A stretch of DNA of 6,755 bases from contig CAJOQC010000076.1 in assembly GCA_905236785.1 (NCBI GenBank), forward strand, positions 1-6,755, written 5' to 3'. The number at the start of each line of letters is the position of its first letter. The first letter of the stretch is position 1. Below are positions 1 through 5,881 of the stretch, piece after piece. The notes under the pieces are model-generated. The model was not told the origin of the DNA. It worked only from the letters and a program-made list of their open reading frames with translations, and did no database searches. This DNA comes from an uncultured Selenomonadaceae bacterium. Lineage in GTDB: Bacteria > Bacillota > Negativicutes > Selenomonadales > Selenomonadaceae. The position numbers and the translations under genes are program-made.

Positions 1-93
1 GCCAAAGCCAAAGCCACGAAAAAAACCGCCAAACCCGCAAAAACGAATAAGACGGCCGCAAAAAAAGTCGGTACAAAAAAAGCAACTGCCACT
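1..93 (+). repeat. Low-complexity A-rich coding tract (Lys/Ala/Thr repeats)
   Basis: This tract encodes the basic tail. It opens with a tandem GCCAAA-type repeat (1-15) and continues as irregular AAA/GCC/ACC codons. It holds two runs of seven A (60-66 and 75-81), which are possible sites of polymerase slippage or sequencing error. No exact long repeat unit is kept. Confidence 0.6.
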
Positions 94-345
94 TCCTCGG
101 CAATTCTTTACGACAATGTGGAAATTTCGACGATACAGCAAAATCTAAAGAAATTTATCAAAAAATCGGGCAAGACCATGAATGTGTTCGCTTCCGAAAT
201 CGGCATACCCATTTCCACCATTTACACCTATATCACCGACAACAACCCCAAATTGCCGAAACAAAAAAATCTTGAAAAAATTGTCGAGTATTGCGGCAAG
301 GATATTTTGATGCCACCAAAAACCAATAACACAGAACAAAAATAA
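1..345 (+). CDS. Lysine/alanine-rich protein with C-terminal helix-turn-helix domain (5' partial)
   Basis: The frame is open from the first base and ends at TAA 343-345, giving 114 visible codons; the true start lies left of the window. A GTG at 118 could start a 75-residue protein, but I see no strong ribosome binding site before it and the frame upstream is clearly coding-like, so I treat the gene as continuing. Visible residues 1-30 are almost all Lys, Ala and Thr, like a histone H1-type tail. Residues about 43-98 resemble a Cro/C1-type (XRE) helix-turn-helix: a basic first helix, then the segment MNVFASEIGIPISTIYTYI with the usual Ala/Gly/Ser-Thr-Ile spacing, then a helix near LEKIVEYCG. 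The end is polar. I infer a DNA-binding role from the basic tail plus HTH. I do not recognise the gene; the target is unknown. It lies 21 bp before deoD on the same strand, so the two may be co-transcribed. Confidence 0.7.
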   Translation, partial: AKAKATKKTAKPAKTNKTAAKKVGTKKATATSSAILYDNVEISTIQQNLKKFIKKSGKTMNVFASEIGIPISTIYTYITDNNPKLPKQKNLEKIVEYCGKDILMPPKTNNTEQK

Positions 346-352
346 CAACGAA

Positions 353-358
353 GGAAGG
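353..358 (+). promoter_or_regulatory. Ribosome binding site of deoD
   Basis: GGAAGG lies 8 bases before the ATG at 367 and fits a Shine-Dalgarno site. It fixes the deoD start. The site sits in the 21-bp gap after the HTH gene, which is too short for a convincing separate promoter. Confidence 0.7.
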
Positions 359-366
359 TAACCTTA

Positions 367-1077
367 ATGAGTACACCGCATATTGCCGCCGAAAAGGGCG
401 ACATTGCCGAACGAATCCTTTTGCCCGGCGACCCCCTGCGCGCCAAGTTTATCGCCGAGAATTTTTTGGACAGCCCCGTCCTTTACACCGACGTTCGCAA
501 TATTTTGGGCTACACGGGAAAATATAAAGGCGAGCGCGTTTCCGTACAGGGTACGGGCATGGGCATCCCCTCAATTTCCATTTACGTCGAAGAACTCATA
601 AAAGTGTACGGCGTAAAAAAACTGATTCGCGTCGGCTCGTGCGGCGCAATGCATGAGGATATAAAAGTCCGCGACGTTTTAATCGCCCAAGGCACGTCAA
701 CGGACTCTTCGATTATCCGCAATATTTTCGGCGGCAGCATAAACTTTGCCCCCCTTGCGGACTATGAACTTTTGAGCGCGGCTGTGAAAAACGCCGATGC
801 GCTCGGTCTCCCCGTCAAAGTCGGCAACGTAATAAGCGTCGATAGGTTCTACGACGAGGAAATCGACAGCAAGAAACTCACTCGCTACGGTGTGTTGGCG
901 GTGGAAATGGAAACCGCCGCTCTCTACGTTTTGGCGGCAAAATACCATGTAAAAGCCCTCGGTATCTTCACCGTAAGCGACCATCTTTTGACGGGGGAGG
1001 CGCTCCCCAGCGGCGAGCGGCAAACTTCATTCTCCGACATGGTGCAAATCGCCCTCGACACCGTGGTTGAGGCCTGA
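367..1077 (+). CDS. deoD: Purine nucleoside phosphorylase, DeoD type
   Basis: Cytosolic enzyme of purine salvage that splits purine (deoxy)ribonucleosides with phosphate into free base and (deoxy)ribose 1-phosphate. At 236 residues it has the usual length of the bacterial hexameric, E. coli-like class. It aligns almost without gaps with E. coli DeoD: TPHI with His5, the phosphate site LPGDPLRAK with Gly21 and Arg25, Arg44, the RVGSCGA loop with Arg88 and Ser91, VEMET (179-183) for ribose binding, and SDH with Asp205, the residue that protonates the base (numbers include the initiator Met). All key residues are present, so it should be active. The ATG is supported by GGAAGG 8 bases upstream and by the conserved N-terminus. 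Its last 51 bp overlap the end of the convergent AsmA-like gene. Confidence 0.97.
   Translation: MSTPHIAAEKGDIAERILLPGDPLRAKFIAENFLDSPVLYTDVRNILGYTGKYKGERVSVQGTGMGIPSISIYVEELIKVYGVKKLIRVGSCGAMHEDIKVRDVLIAQGTSTDSSIIRNIFGGSINFAPLADYELLSAAVKNADALGLPVKVGNVISVDRFYDEEIDSKKLTRYGVLAVEMETAALYVLAAKYHVKALGIFTVSDHLLTGEALPSGERQTSFSDMVQIALDTVVEA
994..1008. other. GC-rich inverted repeat near the convergent gene ends
   Basis: GGGGAG and CTCCCC form a perfect 6-bp stem with a 3-base GCG loop. An alternative stem, CGCTC (1001-1005) with GAGCG (1015-1019), overlaps it. The first hairpin lies inside deoD, about 18 bases beyond the stop of the minus-strand AsmA-like gene, so it could help end or stabilise that transcript. 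No U-run follows it on either strand, so it is not a standard intrinsic terminator. It may simply reflect codon choice. Confidence 0.25.
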
Positions 1078-2499
1078 TTCGCGGGTATAACGAAGGATGC
1101 TCCTGCCCTGTTCGTCCACCAAATGTATGGGGTTTAGTTTCAATTTTCCTTCTTTGATGTTGAACGCGTCGGTGACTATTTTATATTTGCCGATGTCGAT
1201 TGCAACGTCGCTGAAGGTTAAATCGCGGTAGGCGTTGTTGAAACTCCCGGATATTTTGTCGAAGGGGATAATGCCGTAACGCCCTTTGCCGCTTACGAAA
1301 CTTCCGAAAGCGACGGTATTTTTGGCGTTGCCCTTGGACTTTAGGGTTATATCCATATCAACTTCACAATGTAAATGCGAACCTTGCAGGGCGCGGCGAG
1401 TTTTCAATTTCTCGCCGCGTCCTTTTATCGTATAATAGCGGCTGTCCATATTGTACTCGCCGTCGGCCGCAAGGCTTCCCCCATAAACTTTGGCTTTCAC
1501 GTTGTCAAAATAGAGCATTGCCTCTTCGTAGCGAATTTTCCCTTCCACGTCGAAAAAGTCAAGCCCCGGAATATGCAGTTCCTTCATATTCACCATGCCC
1601 GCCCCCACGGGGTGAGAAACATCGCCGCTAAACCGCGCCGTAAGGGTCATTTTGTCATGAATGTTAAGCCCCAACCCCAAAGAGGATGGGTCTACGTCAA
1701 AAAGAGAAATATTTAAGTCGCACTCCGGCACGTTCTTTGGGGCAAAATCTATCGCGCCGCGAATTGACATCCCGCGCCCTATCATTGTGCCGCCGAATAT
1801 GCCCGTATAAGCCTTTAGTTCCGTCATTCCCGCTGTGTCGATATTGCCGTCTAAGTTGACGCTGCTTAAAAGATAGTGGCGGTCGCGAAAAAATATCTCC
1901 AAACGGCAACGATTAACCGCCAGTTTGAGCCGTAATTTTTTGTTTTCGCGGTTAAAATTCTGCCAGCCCTCTTCGATTTTCAGTTGTTGAACACGGCGTT
2001 TCTTGCGCCCTTCTTCCAAAAGCTGTTCTTCGGTTTTGCCGACGCGGCTCACCTTGTTTGTCCAATTTTTGTCGTTCCCCCGCACCATTTCGTCCATGGC
2101 GGCAAAATCCCGCGAATGACCGACAAAATCAATTTTCATTTTCTCGTCAAAGGCCAAGGAAATCTGCGGCTCGTCAAGGGTAAGTTCCTGCACCGTGGTT
2201 GACTTAAAATTGTCGGTGAGAACATCGTAAAGCCGCACGCGAAAACTGCCATGAGGGACATAAACCAAGGTATGCCCGCCGTAGTCCTTCCAATAAAGCT
2301 CGCTAAACTCAACTTTCCCCGTTAAAGATGCGGAAATCTGTTTCACCGTCACCGTACCCGCCAAAATATGTTGCCGCGCCATGACATAATTAAACAACGA
2401 GGCGACGCTGTAGCTTAAAATCCACAAAACAACAATCAGCAACAGCCCCGCCACGGCAAGAATTTTTATGATTTTTCGGGAAATAATCTTCGCGTTCAT
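1027..2499 (-). CDS. AsmA/TamB-like envelope protein with N-terminal membrane anchor
   Basis: A 490-residue protein with a basic N-terminus ([12 protein letters not shown]) followed by one hydrophobic segment at about 10-30 and no obvious cleavage site, so probably an inner-membrane anchor with the rest outside the cytoplasm. The body is rich in alternating beta-type sequence and Gly-Gly/Gly-Asp turns, with AsmA-like phrases such as [10 protein letters not shown] (57-66) and, late in the protein, [14 protein letters not shown] charged, probably helical stretch at about 140-192, rich in Glu, Lys and Arg, interrupts the beta pattern. AsmA/TamB relatives act in outer-membrane assembly or lipid transport; that role here is inferred. 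It is shorter than typical TamB. The start fuses with the rlmB stop (ATGA, 2496-2499) and lacks a clear Shine-Dalgarno site, so translation is probably coupled. Family assignment rests on overall pattern, not a diagnostic motif. Confidence 0.75.
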   Translation of the reverse strand: MNAKIISRKIIKILAVAGLLLIVVLWILSYSVASLFNYVMARQHILAGTVTVKQISASLTGKVEFSELYWKDYGGHTLVYVPHGSFRVRLYDVLTDNFKSTTVQELTLDEPQISLAFDEKMKIDFVGHSRDFAAMDEMVRGNDKNWTNKVSRVGKTEEQLLEEGRKKRRVQQLKIEEGWQNFNRENKKLRLKLAVNRCRLEIFFRDRHYLLSSVNLDGNIDTAGMTELKAYTGIFGGTMIGRGMSIRGAIDFAPKNVPECDLNISLFDVDPSSLGLGLNIHDKMTLTARFSGDVSHPVGAGMVNMKELHIPGLDFFDVEGKIRYEEAMLYFDNVKAKVYGGSLAADGEYNMDSRYYTIKGRGEKLKTRRALQGSHLHCEVDMDITLKSKGNAKNTVAFGSFVSGKGRYGIIPFDKISGSFNNAYRDLTFSDVAIDIGKYKIVTDAFNIKEGKLKLNPIHLVDEQGRSILRYTRESGLNHGVEGDLHHVGE

Positions 2500-3269
2500 T
2501 TTGCTTTTGCCATGCGCTGTCGCCGCGCCTCGTACATTATTATCGCCCCCGCCGCCGAAGCGTTTAGGGAATTTATCTTGCCGAGCATGGGTATTTTCAC
2601 CAAGAAATCACAATGTTCCTTTACCAAGCGGCCGATGCCGCGCCCTTCGCTCCCGATTACCACGACCATGGGCGCGGAAAAATCCGCCTCGAAAAAATAT
2701 TTTTCGCCGCTCATGTCCGCCCCGGCCACCCAAAAGCCCTTTTCTTTTAATTCTTCAAGAGTTTTGGTAATATTGCCGATATGCGCCACTGGCAAATGAA
2801 AAATCGCCCCCGCCGAAGTTTTGGCCGCCGTCGCGCCGATTTGTGCGCTACGTCGCTTAGGCAAAAGCACGCCGTCCACCCCCGCCGCGTCGGCGGTGCG
2901 AATTAACGCCCCCAAATTATGGGGGTCTTCTATTTCGTCAAGAAGCAACAACAAGGGCGGCTCGCTCTTGCGGGCGGCAATTTGCAAAATATCCTCCACA
3001 GAAACATAATTTATGGGGGCAACGTACGCCGCCGCCCCTTGACCTTTGCCCCCCGCCGCCAATTTGTCCAAAAGAGTGCGGTCGGCGTATTCAACCACCA
3101 ACCCCCGCTCTTTGGCCATGGCGGCAATGTCGGCGTTCGTCTTGGCCGCAAGAATTACCTTGTTTATGCCGATACCGCTTTTTATGGCCTCGATAACGGC
3201 GTTTCTGCCAAAAACTACATCGTCGTTTTTGTTTTTGGCAAAGTTGCCCCTCTTTTCCCTGCTAATCAT
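2496..3269 (-). CDS. rlmB: 23S rRNA (guanosine-2'-O)-methyltransferase, TrmH/SpoU family
   Basis: SpoU-class enzyme that moves a methyl group from S-adenosylmethionine to a ribose 2'-OH of 23S rRNA (G2251 in E. coli for RlmB). The 257 residues show an N-terminal substrate-binding domain (about 17-90, starting VVFGRNAVIEAI) and a C-terminal knotted SPOUT domain. All three SpoU motifs are clear: DEIEDPHNLGALIRTA (111-126, with Asn118 and Arg124), IGSEGRGI (205-212, Glu208) and IPMLGKINSLNASAAGA (226-242, Asn236). The last reads SLNAS where many family members have SLNVS, a mild change. The exact target nucleotide cannot be proven from sequence; in the Bacillus cluster the gene in this place is yacO/rlmB. 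The start ATG overlaps the mrnC stop as ATGA (3266-3269), with a modest GGGTGA upstream, and the stop overlaps the next start the same way. Confidence 0.93.
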   Translation of the reverse strand: MISREKRGNFAKNKNDDVVFGRNAVIEAIKSGIGINKVILAAKTNADIAAMAKERGLVVEYADRTLLDKLAAGGKGQGAAAYVAPINYVSVEDILQIAARKSEPPLLLLLDEIEDPHNLGALIRTADAAGVDGVLLPKRRSAQIGATAAKTSAGAIFHLPVAHIGNITKTLEELKEKGFWVAGADMSGEKYFFEADFSAPMVVVIGSEGRGIGRLVKEHCDFLVKIPMLGKINSLNASAAGAIIMYEARRQRMAKAK

Positions 3270-3721
3270 GCCTTTTCACCCATAGCGTCATAGATATACT
3301 CAAAAGACAACCCCGCAATCTCCCGCAAACGCTCATGTTCCTCCGAAAGATACAAAAACCCCAACAACGCCTCAAAGCCGGTGCTTGCATGGTACTCCGC
3401 CACCGTTGCGCTCCTTGGTGCGTGGCTTTTGGCGTTTCTGCCCCGGCGAAAAATATCCTGTTCCCTTTCGGAAAAAAATTTCTCTCGGCATAGGGCATAA
3501 TAAGCGCGGCTTTGCCACACCGCCGACACCATCTTCGCCCCCAAGCGGTTAAGTCTGTTTACCTTATGTCGCTCAATATTTAGCAAGCGGCGGCGCACAT
3601 ACAGACTAAAATAAGCATCGCCCACATAAGCCAACACAAGGGGCGGCAGCTCGGCGGGGGAAATATCGCCGAAAATCTCTTTGGTATCCGTTAAATCGCT
3701 TTTCGTCAAAGGGTTTTCCAT
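3266..3721 (-). CDS. mrnC: Mini-ribonuclease III
   Basis: Mini-III is a small RNase III-type nuclease with a catalytic domain but no double-stranded RNA-binding domain; in Bacillus it trims the ends of 23S rRNA precursor. From the ATG at 3721 the protein has 151 residues, close to the family norm. The signature LAYVGDAYFSLYVR carries catalytic Asp35, and the second acidic patch ATVAEYHASTGFEALLGFLYL (106-125 region) carries Glu117. Lys and Arg residues around 93-103 (RRGRNAKSH) are typical of the family. The frame extends upstream to 3799, but that added stretch lies within cysS in another frame and looks unlike the family; the 3721 start has GGGAG 4 bases upstream. The gene overlaps the cysS end by 16 bp and its stop overlaps rlmB as ATGA, so it is a tightly coupled operon member. 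Confidence 0.93.
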   Translation of the reverse strand: MENPLTKSDLTDTKEIFGDISPAELPPLVLAYVGDAYFSLYVRRRLLNIERHKVNRLNRLGAKMVSAVWQSRAYYALCREKFFSEREQDIFRRGRNAKSHAPRSATVAEYHASTGFEALLGFLYLSEEHERLREIAGLSFEYIYDAMGEKA

Positions 3722-5139
3722 GTAACTCCCGTTTTTCCGTCTTGCAACACAAAGCCCGCCTCTTTTAATTTGTCGCGGATTTCGTCCGCCAACGCCCAAT
3801 TTTTGTCGGCGCGGGCTTTTTGCCGCAAGTCAATGATTATTTGCATAAGTTTTTCCGCCGTGTCGTCGGAGGCGGCTTTTTTTGTTTCCTGTTCAAAAAT
3901 GCCGATTATGCCCGCCATTTTATCGAAGGCCTCTTCGGCGGCTCGTAAACTTTCGCCGTCGTATTCCCCCGTGGTTGTTGCTTTTTGGCAGAAAATATTT
4001 ATCTCTTTGGCCAAGGCAAACATTTCGCTTATGGCAAGGGCGGTGTTAAAATCGTCATCCATTGCCGCGTTGAATTTTTTCGCAAGGTCGGCGGCAACGT
4101 CGGCCAAAGCCGCATCCTTCGCCGTTGGTTTTGCCGCGCCTGTTTTTAATTTATTCAAATTGTCCTTGGCGGTCTGCAAACGGTTGAGGGCGGCTTGCGC
4201 CTCTTTTAGCCTATCTTCGCCAAAATCCAACGGGCTTTTGTAGTGGGTCTGCAAAATGAAAAAGCGCAAAATTTCACCGGGGTATTTTTCCAAAATTTCT
4301 TCCACGGTGAAAAAATTATTCTCCGACTTGCTCATTTTTTCGTTGCGAATTGTGATAAACCCGTTATGCAGCCAATATTGAGCAAAGGCGGCGTTATCCT
4401 CAAGATATGCCTGACTTTGAGCAATTTCGTTTTCATGGTGCGGGAAAATCAAATCGCTACCGCCGCCGTGGAAATCAAATTTTTCCCCCAAATATTTTAA
4501 GGACATGGCCGAGCACTCGATGTGCCAACCGGGGCGACCCTTGCCCCAGGGAGAATCCCAAGCCGGCTCATTGGGTTTGGCGGCCTTCCACAGGGCAAAA
4601 TCCATGGGGTTAGACTTGCGGCTGTCAACCTCCACCCGCGCCCCTGCCTGCATATCCTCAAGGCTACGCCCGCTCAATTTGCCATAATCGGCAAATTTCT
4701 CGACGGCAAAAAAAACGTCGCCGTTTGGCATGGCGTAGGCATGGCCGTTGTCCACCAATTTTTTTATCATTGCTGTTATGTCGTCGATGTTTTCCGACAC
4801 CCGGGGGTATAGGTCGGCGCGTTTCACATTAAGCGCATCCATGGCGGCAAAGTAGCGGGCAATGTTGCGGTCGGCAACGGTTTTCCAATCGCTTTTTTCC
4901 GCCGTTGCGGTGTTTATTATCTTGTCGTCAACGTCGGTGAAATTTTGAATATATTTCACCTCATACCCTTGGTCGGACAGATAGCGACGAATGACATCCC
5001 ATGTGACAAAGGGACGGGCGTTTCCTATATGGGGCGCGTTGTAGGGCGTAACCCCGCAGCAGTAAATGCTGACCTTCCCCTCTTGTTGGGGCTTAAACTC
5101 CTCTTTTTGTTTGGTCATTGTGTTGTATACTTTTATCAT
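3706..5139 (-). CDS. cysS: Cysteine--tRNA ligase
   Basis: Class I aminoacyl-tRNA synthetase that attaches cysteine to tRNA-Cys using ATP, in the cytosol. Its 477 residues match the family length. The zinc site is complete and has the same numbering as the E. coli enzyme: Cys28, Cys209 (in GWHIECSAM), His234 and Glu238 (in FPHHENE). The ATP motifs are HIGN (37-40, the common Gram-positive form of HIGH) and KMSKS (268-272). [10 protein letters not shown] (66-75) is also diagnostic. The C-terminal part (about 310-477) is the helical anticodon-binding domain, ending in the usual [13 protein letters not shown] segment. The ATG at 5139 is supported by GGAGG 6 bases upstream and by the conserved start MIKVYNT. 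It begins 47 bp inside the end of cysE, in another frame, and its own end overlaps mrnC by 16 bp. Confidence 0.98.
   Translation of the reverse strand: MIKVYNTMTKQKEEFKPQQEGKVSIYCCGVTPYNAPHIGNARPFVTWDVIRRYLSDQGYEVKYIQNFTDVDDKIINTATAEKSDWKTVADRNIARYFAAMDALNVKRADLYPRVSENIDDITAMIKKLVDNGHAYAMPNGDVFFAVEKFADYGKLSGRSLEDMQAGARVEVDSRKSNPMDFALWKAAKPNEPAWDSPWGKGRPGWHIECSAMSLKYLGEKFDFHGGGSDLIFPHHENEIAQSQAYLEDNAAFAQYWLHNGFITIRNEKMSKSENNFFTVEEILEKYPGEILRFFILQTHYKSPLDFGEDRLKEAQAALNRLQTAKDNLNKLKTGAAKPTAKDAALADVAADLAKKFNAAMDDDFNTALAISEMFALAKEINIFCQKATTTGEYDGESLRAAEEAFDKMAGIIGIFEQETKKAASDDTAEKLMQIIIDLRQKARADKNWALADEIRDKLKEAGFVLQDGKTGVTWKTL
3726..3730 (-). promoter_or_regulatory. Ribosome binding site of mrnC, inside the cysS end
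   Basis: On the minus strand this reads GGGAG, 4 bases before the ATG at 3721-3719. It decides in favour of the short Mini-III start over the longer open frame to 3799. The spacing is a little tight. Confidence 0.55.
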
Positions 5140-5860
5140 TTAGTGCCTCCGTCAAAATTTCAATCTGCCGTTCCAGTTTTTCAATGCGTTCCAAAAGCTC
5201 CTGCCTGTTTTGTTCCTCCGGGTCGGGCAAGGCGCAATGGTCTAAGTCAACGTCACATTCCTCGGCAAGTTCGGCCGCATCTTCTGCGTAATCAATAAAA
5301 TTTTGCGGCGGATCTTGCCGCGCCGTGTTCACCCGCTTGCCATTCATCACCACCACGCGCCCGGGTATGCCCACAACCGTGGCGTAGGGCGGCACTTCCT
5401 TCAGCACCACCGAGCCTGCGCCGATTTTGGCATGGTCGCCCACCTTAAAAGAACCCAACACCTTTGCCCCTGTGGCAACAACCACGTTGTTGCCGATGGT
5501 GGGGTGGCGTTTTCCCTTTTCCTTGCCCGTGCCGCCTAAGGTCACTCCTTGATACAAAGTTACGTTTTTCCCCAGTTCCGCCGTTTCGCCGATAACAATA
5601 CCCGTTCCATGGTCGATAAACAATCCCTCGCCTATGGTTGCGCCGGGGTGAATTTCAATCCCCGTAACGAAACGCGAAAAAGAGGATATTAGGCGGGGCA
5701 ACAGAACAAAACCCTTCAGATAAAAAAAATGCGCCAAACGGTGAAACCACAGAGCATGAAGCCCCGAGTAACAACATACCACCTCAAGAACGCTCTTTGC
5801 CGCAGGGTCTCGTTCAAATACCACCCGAATATCCCTTTTAAGTCGCGAAAAAAATTTCAT
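5093..5860 (-). CDS. cysE: Serine O-acetyltransferase (EpsC/short CysE type)
   Basis: Transfers acetyl from acetyl-CoA to L-serine, giving O-acetylserine, the carbon precursor for cysteine; cytosolic. The 255-residue protein has the short N-terminal helical domain of the Gram-positive (EpsC) type, then the left-handed beta-helix of hexapeptide repeats at about 66-168 ([46 protein letters not shown]). Catalytic residues are present: Asp83-His84 in DHGTG and His119 in GKRHPTIG. After the family core comes an acidic, then coiled-coil-like tail (about 190-242, with heptad-like [19 protein letters not shown]) that makes it somewhat long. The start has only a weak purine-rich site and lies 21 bp after murB. 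Its end overlaps cysS by 47 bp, linking cysteine synthesis to tRNA charging. No cysK is in the window. Confidence 0.96.
   Translation of the reverse strand: MKFFSRLKRDIRVVFERDPAAKSVLEVVCCYSGLHALWFHRLAHFFYLKGFVLLPRLISSFSRFVTGIEIHPGATIGEGLFIDHGTGIVIGETAELGKNVTLYQGVTLGGTGKEKGKRHPTIGNNVVVATGAKVLGSFKVGDHAKIGAGSVVLKEVPPYATVVGIPGRVVVMNGKRVNTARQDPPQNFIDYAEDAAELAEECDVDLDHCALPDPEEQNRQELLERIEKLERQIEILTEALNDKSIQHNDQTKRGV
5146..5150 (-). promoter_or_regulatory. Ribosome binding site of cysS, inside cysE
   Basis: On the minus strand GGAGG lies 6 bases before the ATG at 5139-5137. It is the strongest Shine-Dalgarno match in the minus-strand unit, and it lies within cysE coding sequence, which shows that the 47-bp gene overlap is real. 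Confidence 0.75.
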
Positions 5861-5881
5861 TCTTTGTTCTTACTTTCCCGA

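Noticed and set aside
118..345. GTG at 118 as the start of a separate 75-residue HTH protein
   Set aside because: The frame is open and coding-like to the window edge, and no clear ribosome site precedes the GTG; a longer protein is more likely, though the short form cannot be fully excluded.
1375..1716. 113-codon + strand open frame opposite the AsmA-like gene, and other long antisense frames (for example 2919-3293, 3770-4243, 4945-5298)
   Set aside because: All lie opposite well-supported genes, have no recognisable domains, and are expected as shadows given the codon bias of the minus-strand genes.
2093..2106. 14-base match to 4838-4851
   Set aside because: Both encode a Phe-Ala-Ala-Met-Asp stretch, in the AsmA-like gene and in cysS; shared codons explain it and there is no further copy or spacing pattern.
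2909..2925. CCCCC/GGGGG inverted repeat with a 7-base loop
   Set aside because: It falls in the conserved SpoU motif 1 of rlmB (DPHNLGAL) and is explained by the codons of Pro-His-Asn-Leu-Gly; no sign of a regulatory role.
3722..3799. Longer Mini-III start at 3799
   Set aside because: The 26 extra residues are rich in Arg and Gly, lie antiphase within cysS, do not look like the family, and the ATG at 3721 has its own GGGAG.
3855..3883. Terminator-like CCGCC...GGCGG stem followed by a T-run on the + strand
   Set aside because: The stem is only 5 bp with an 11-base loop, it sits antisense inside cysS, and no + strand transcript is expected there; the T-run encodes Lys codons of CysS on the minus strand.
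5861..5881. Possible promoter or T-box before cysE
   Set aside because: Only 21 bp separate murB and cysE, with no -10/-35 pair, stem or specifier-like sequence.
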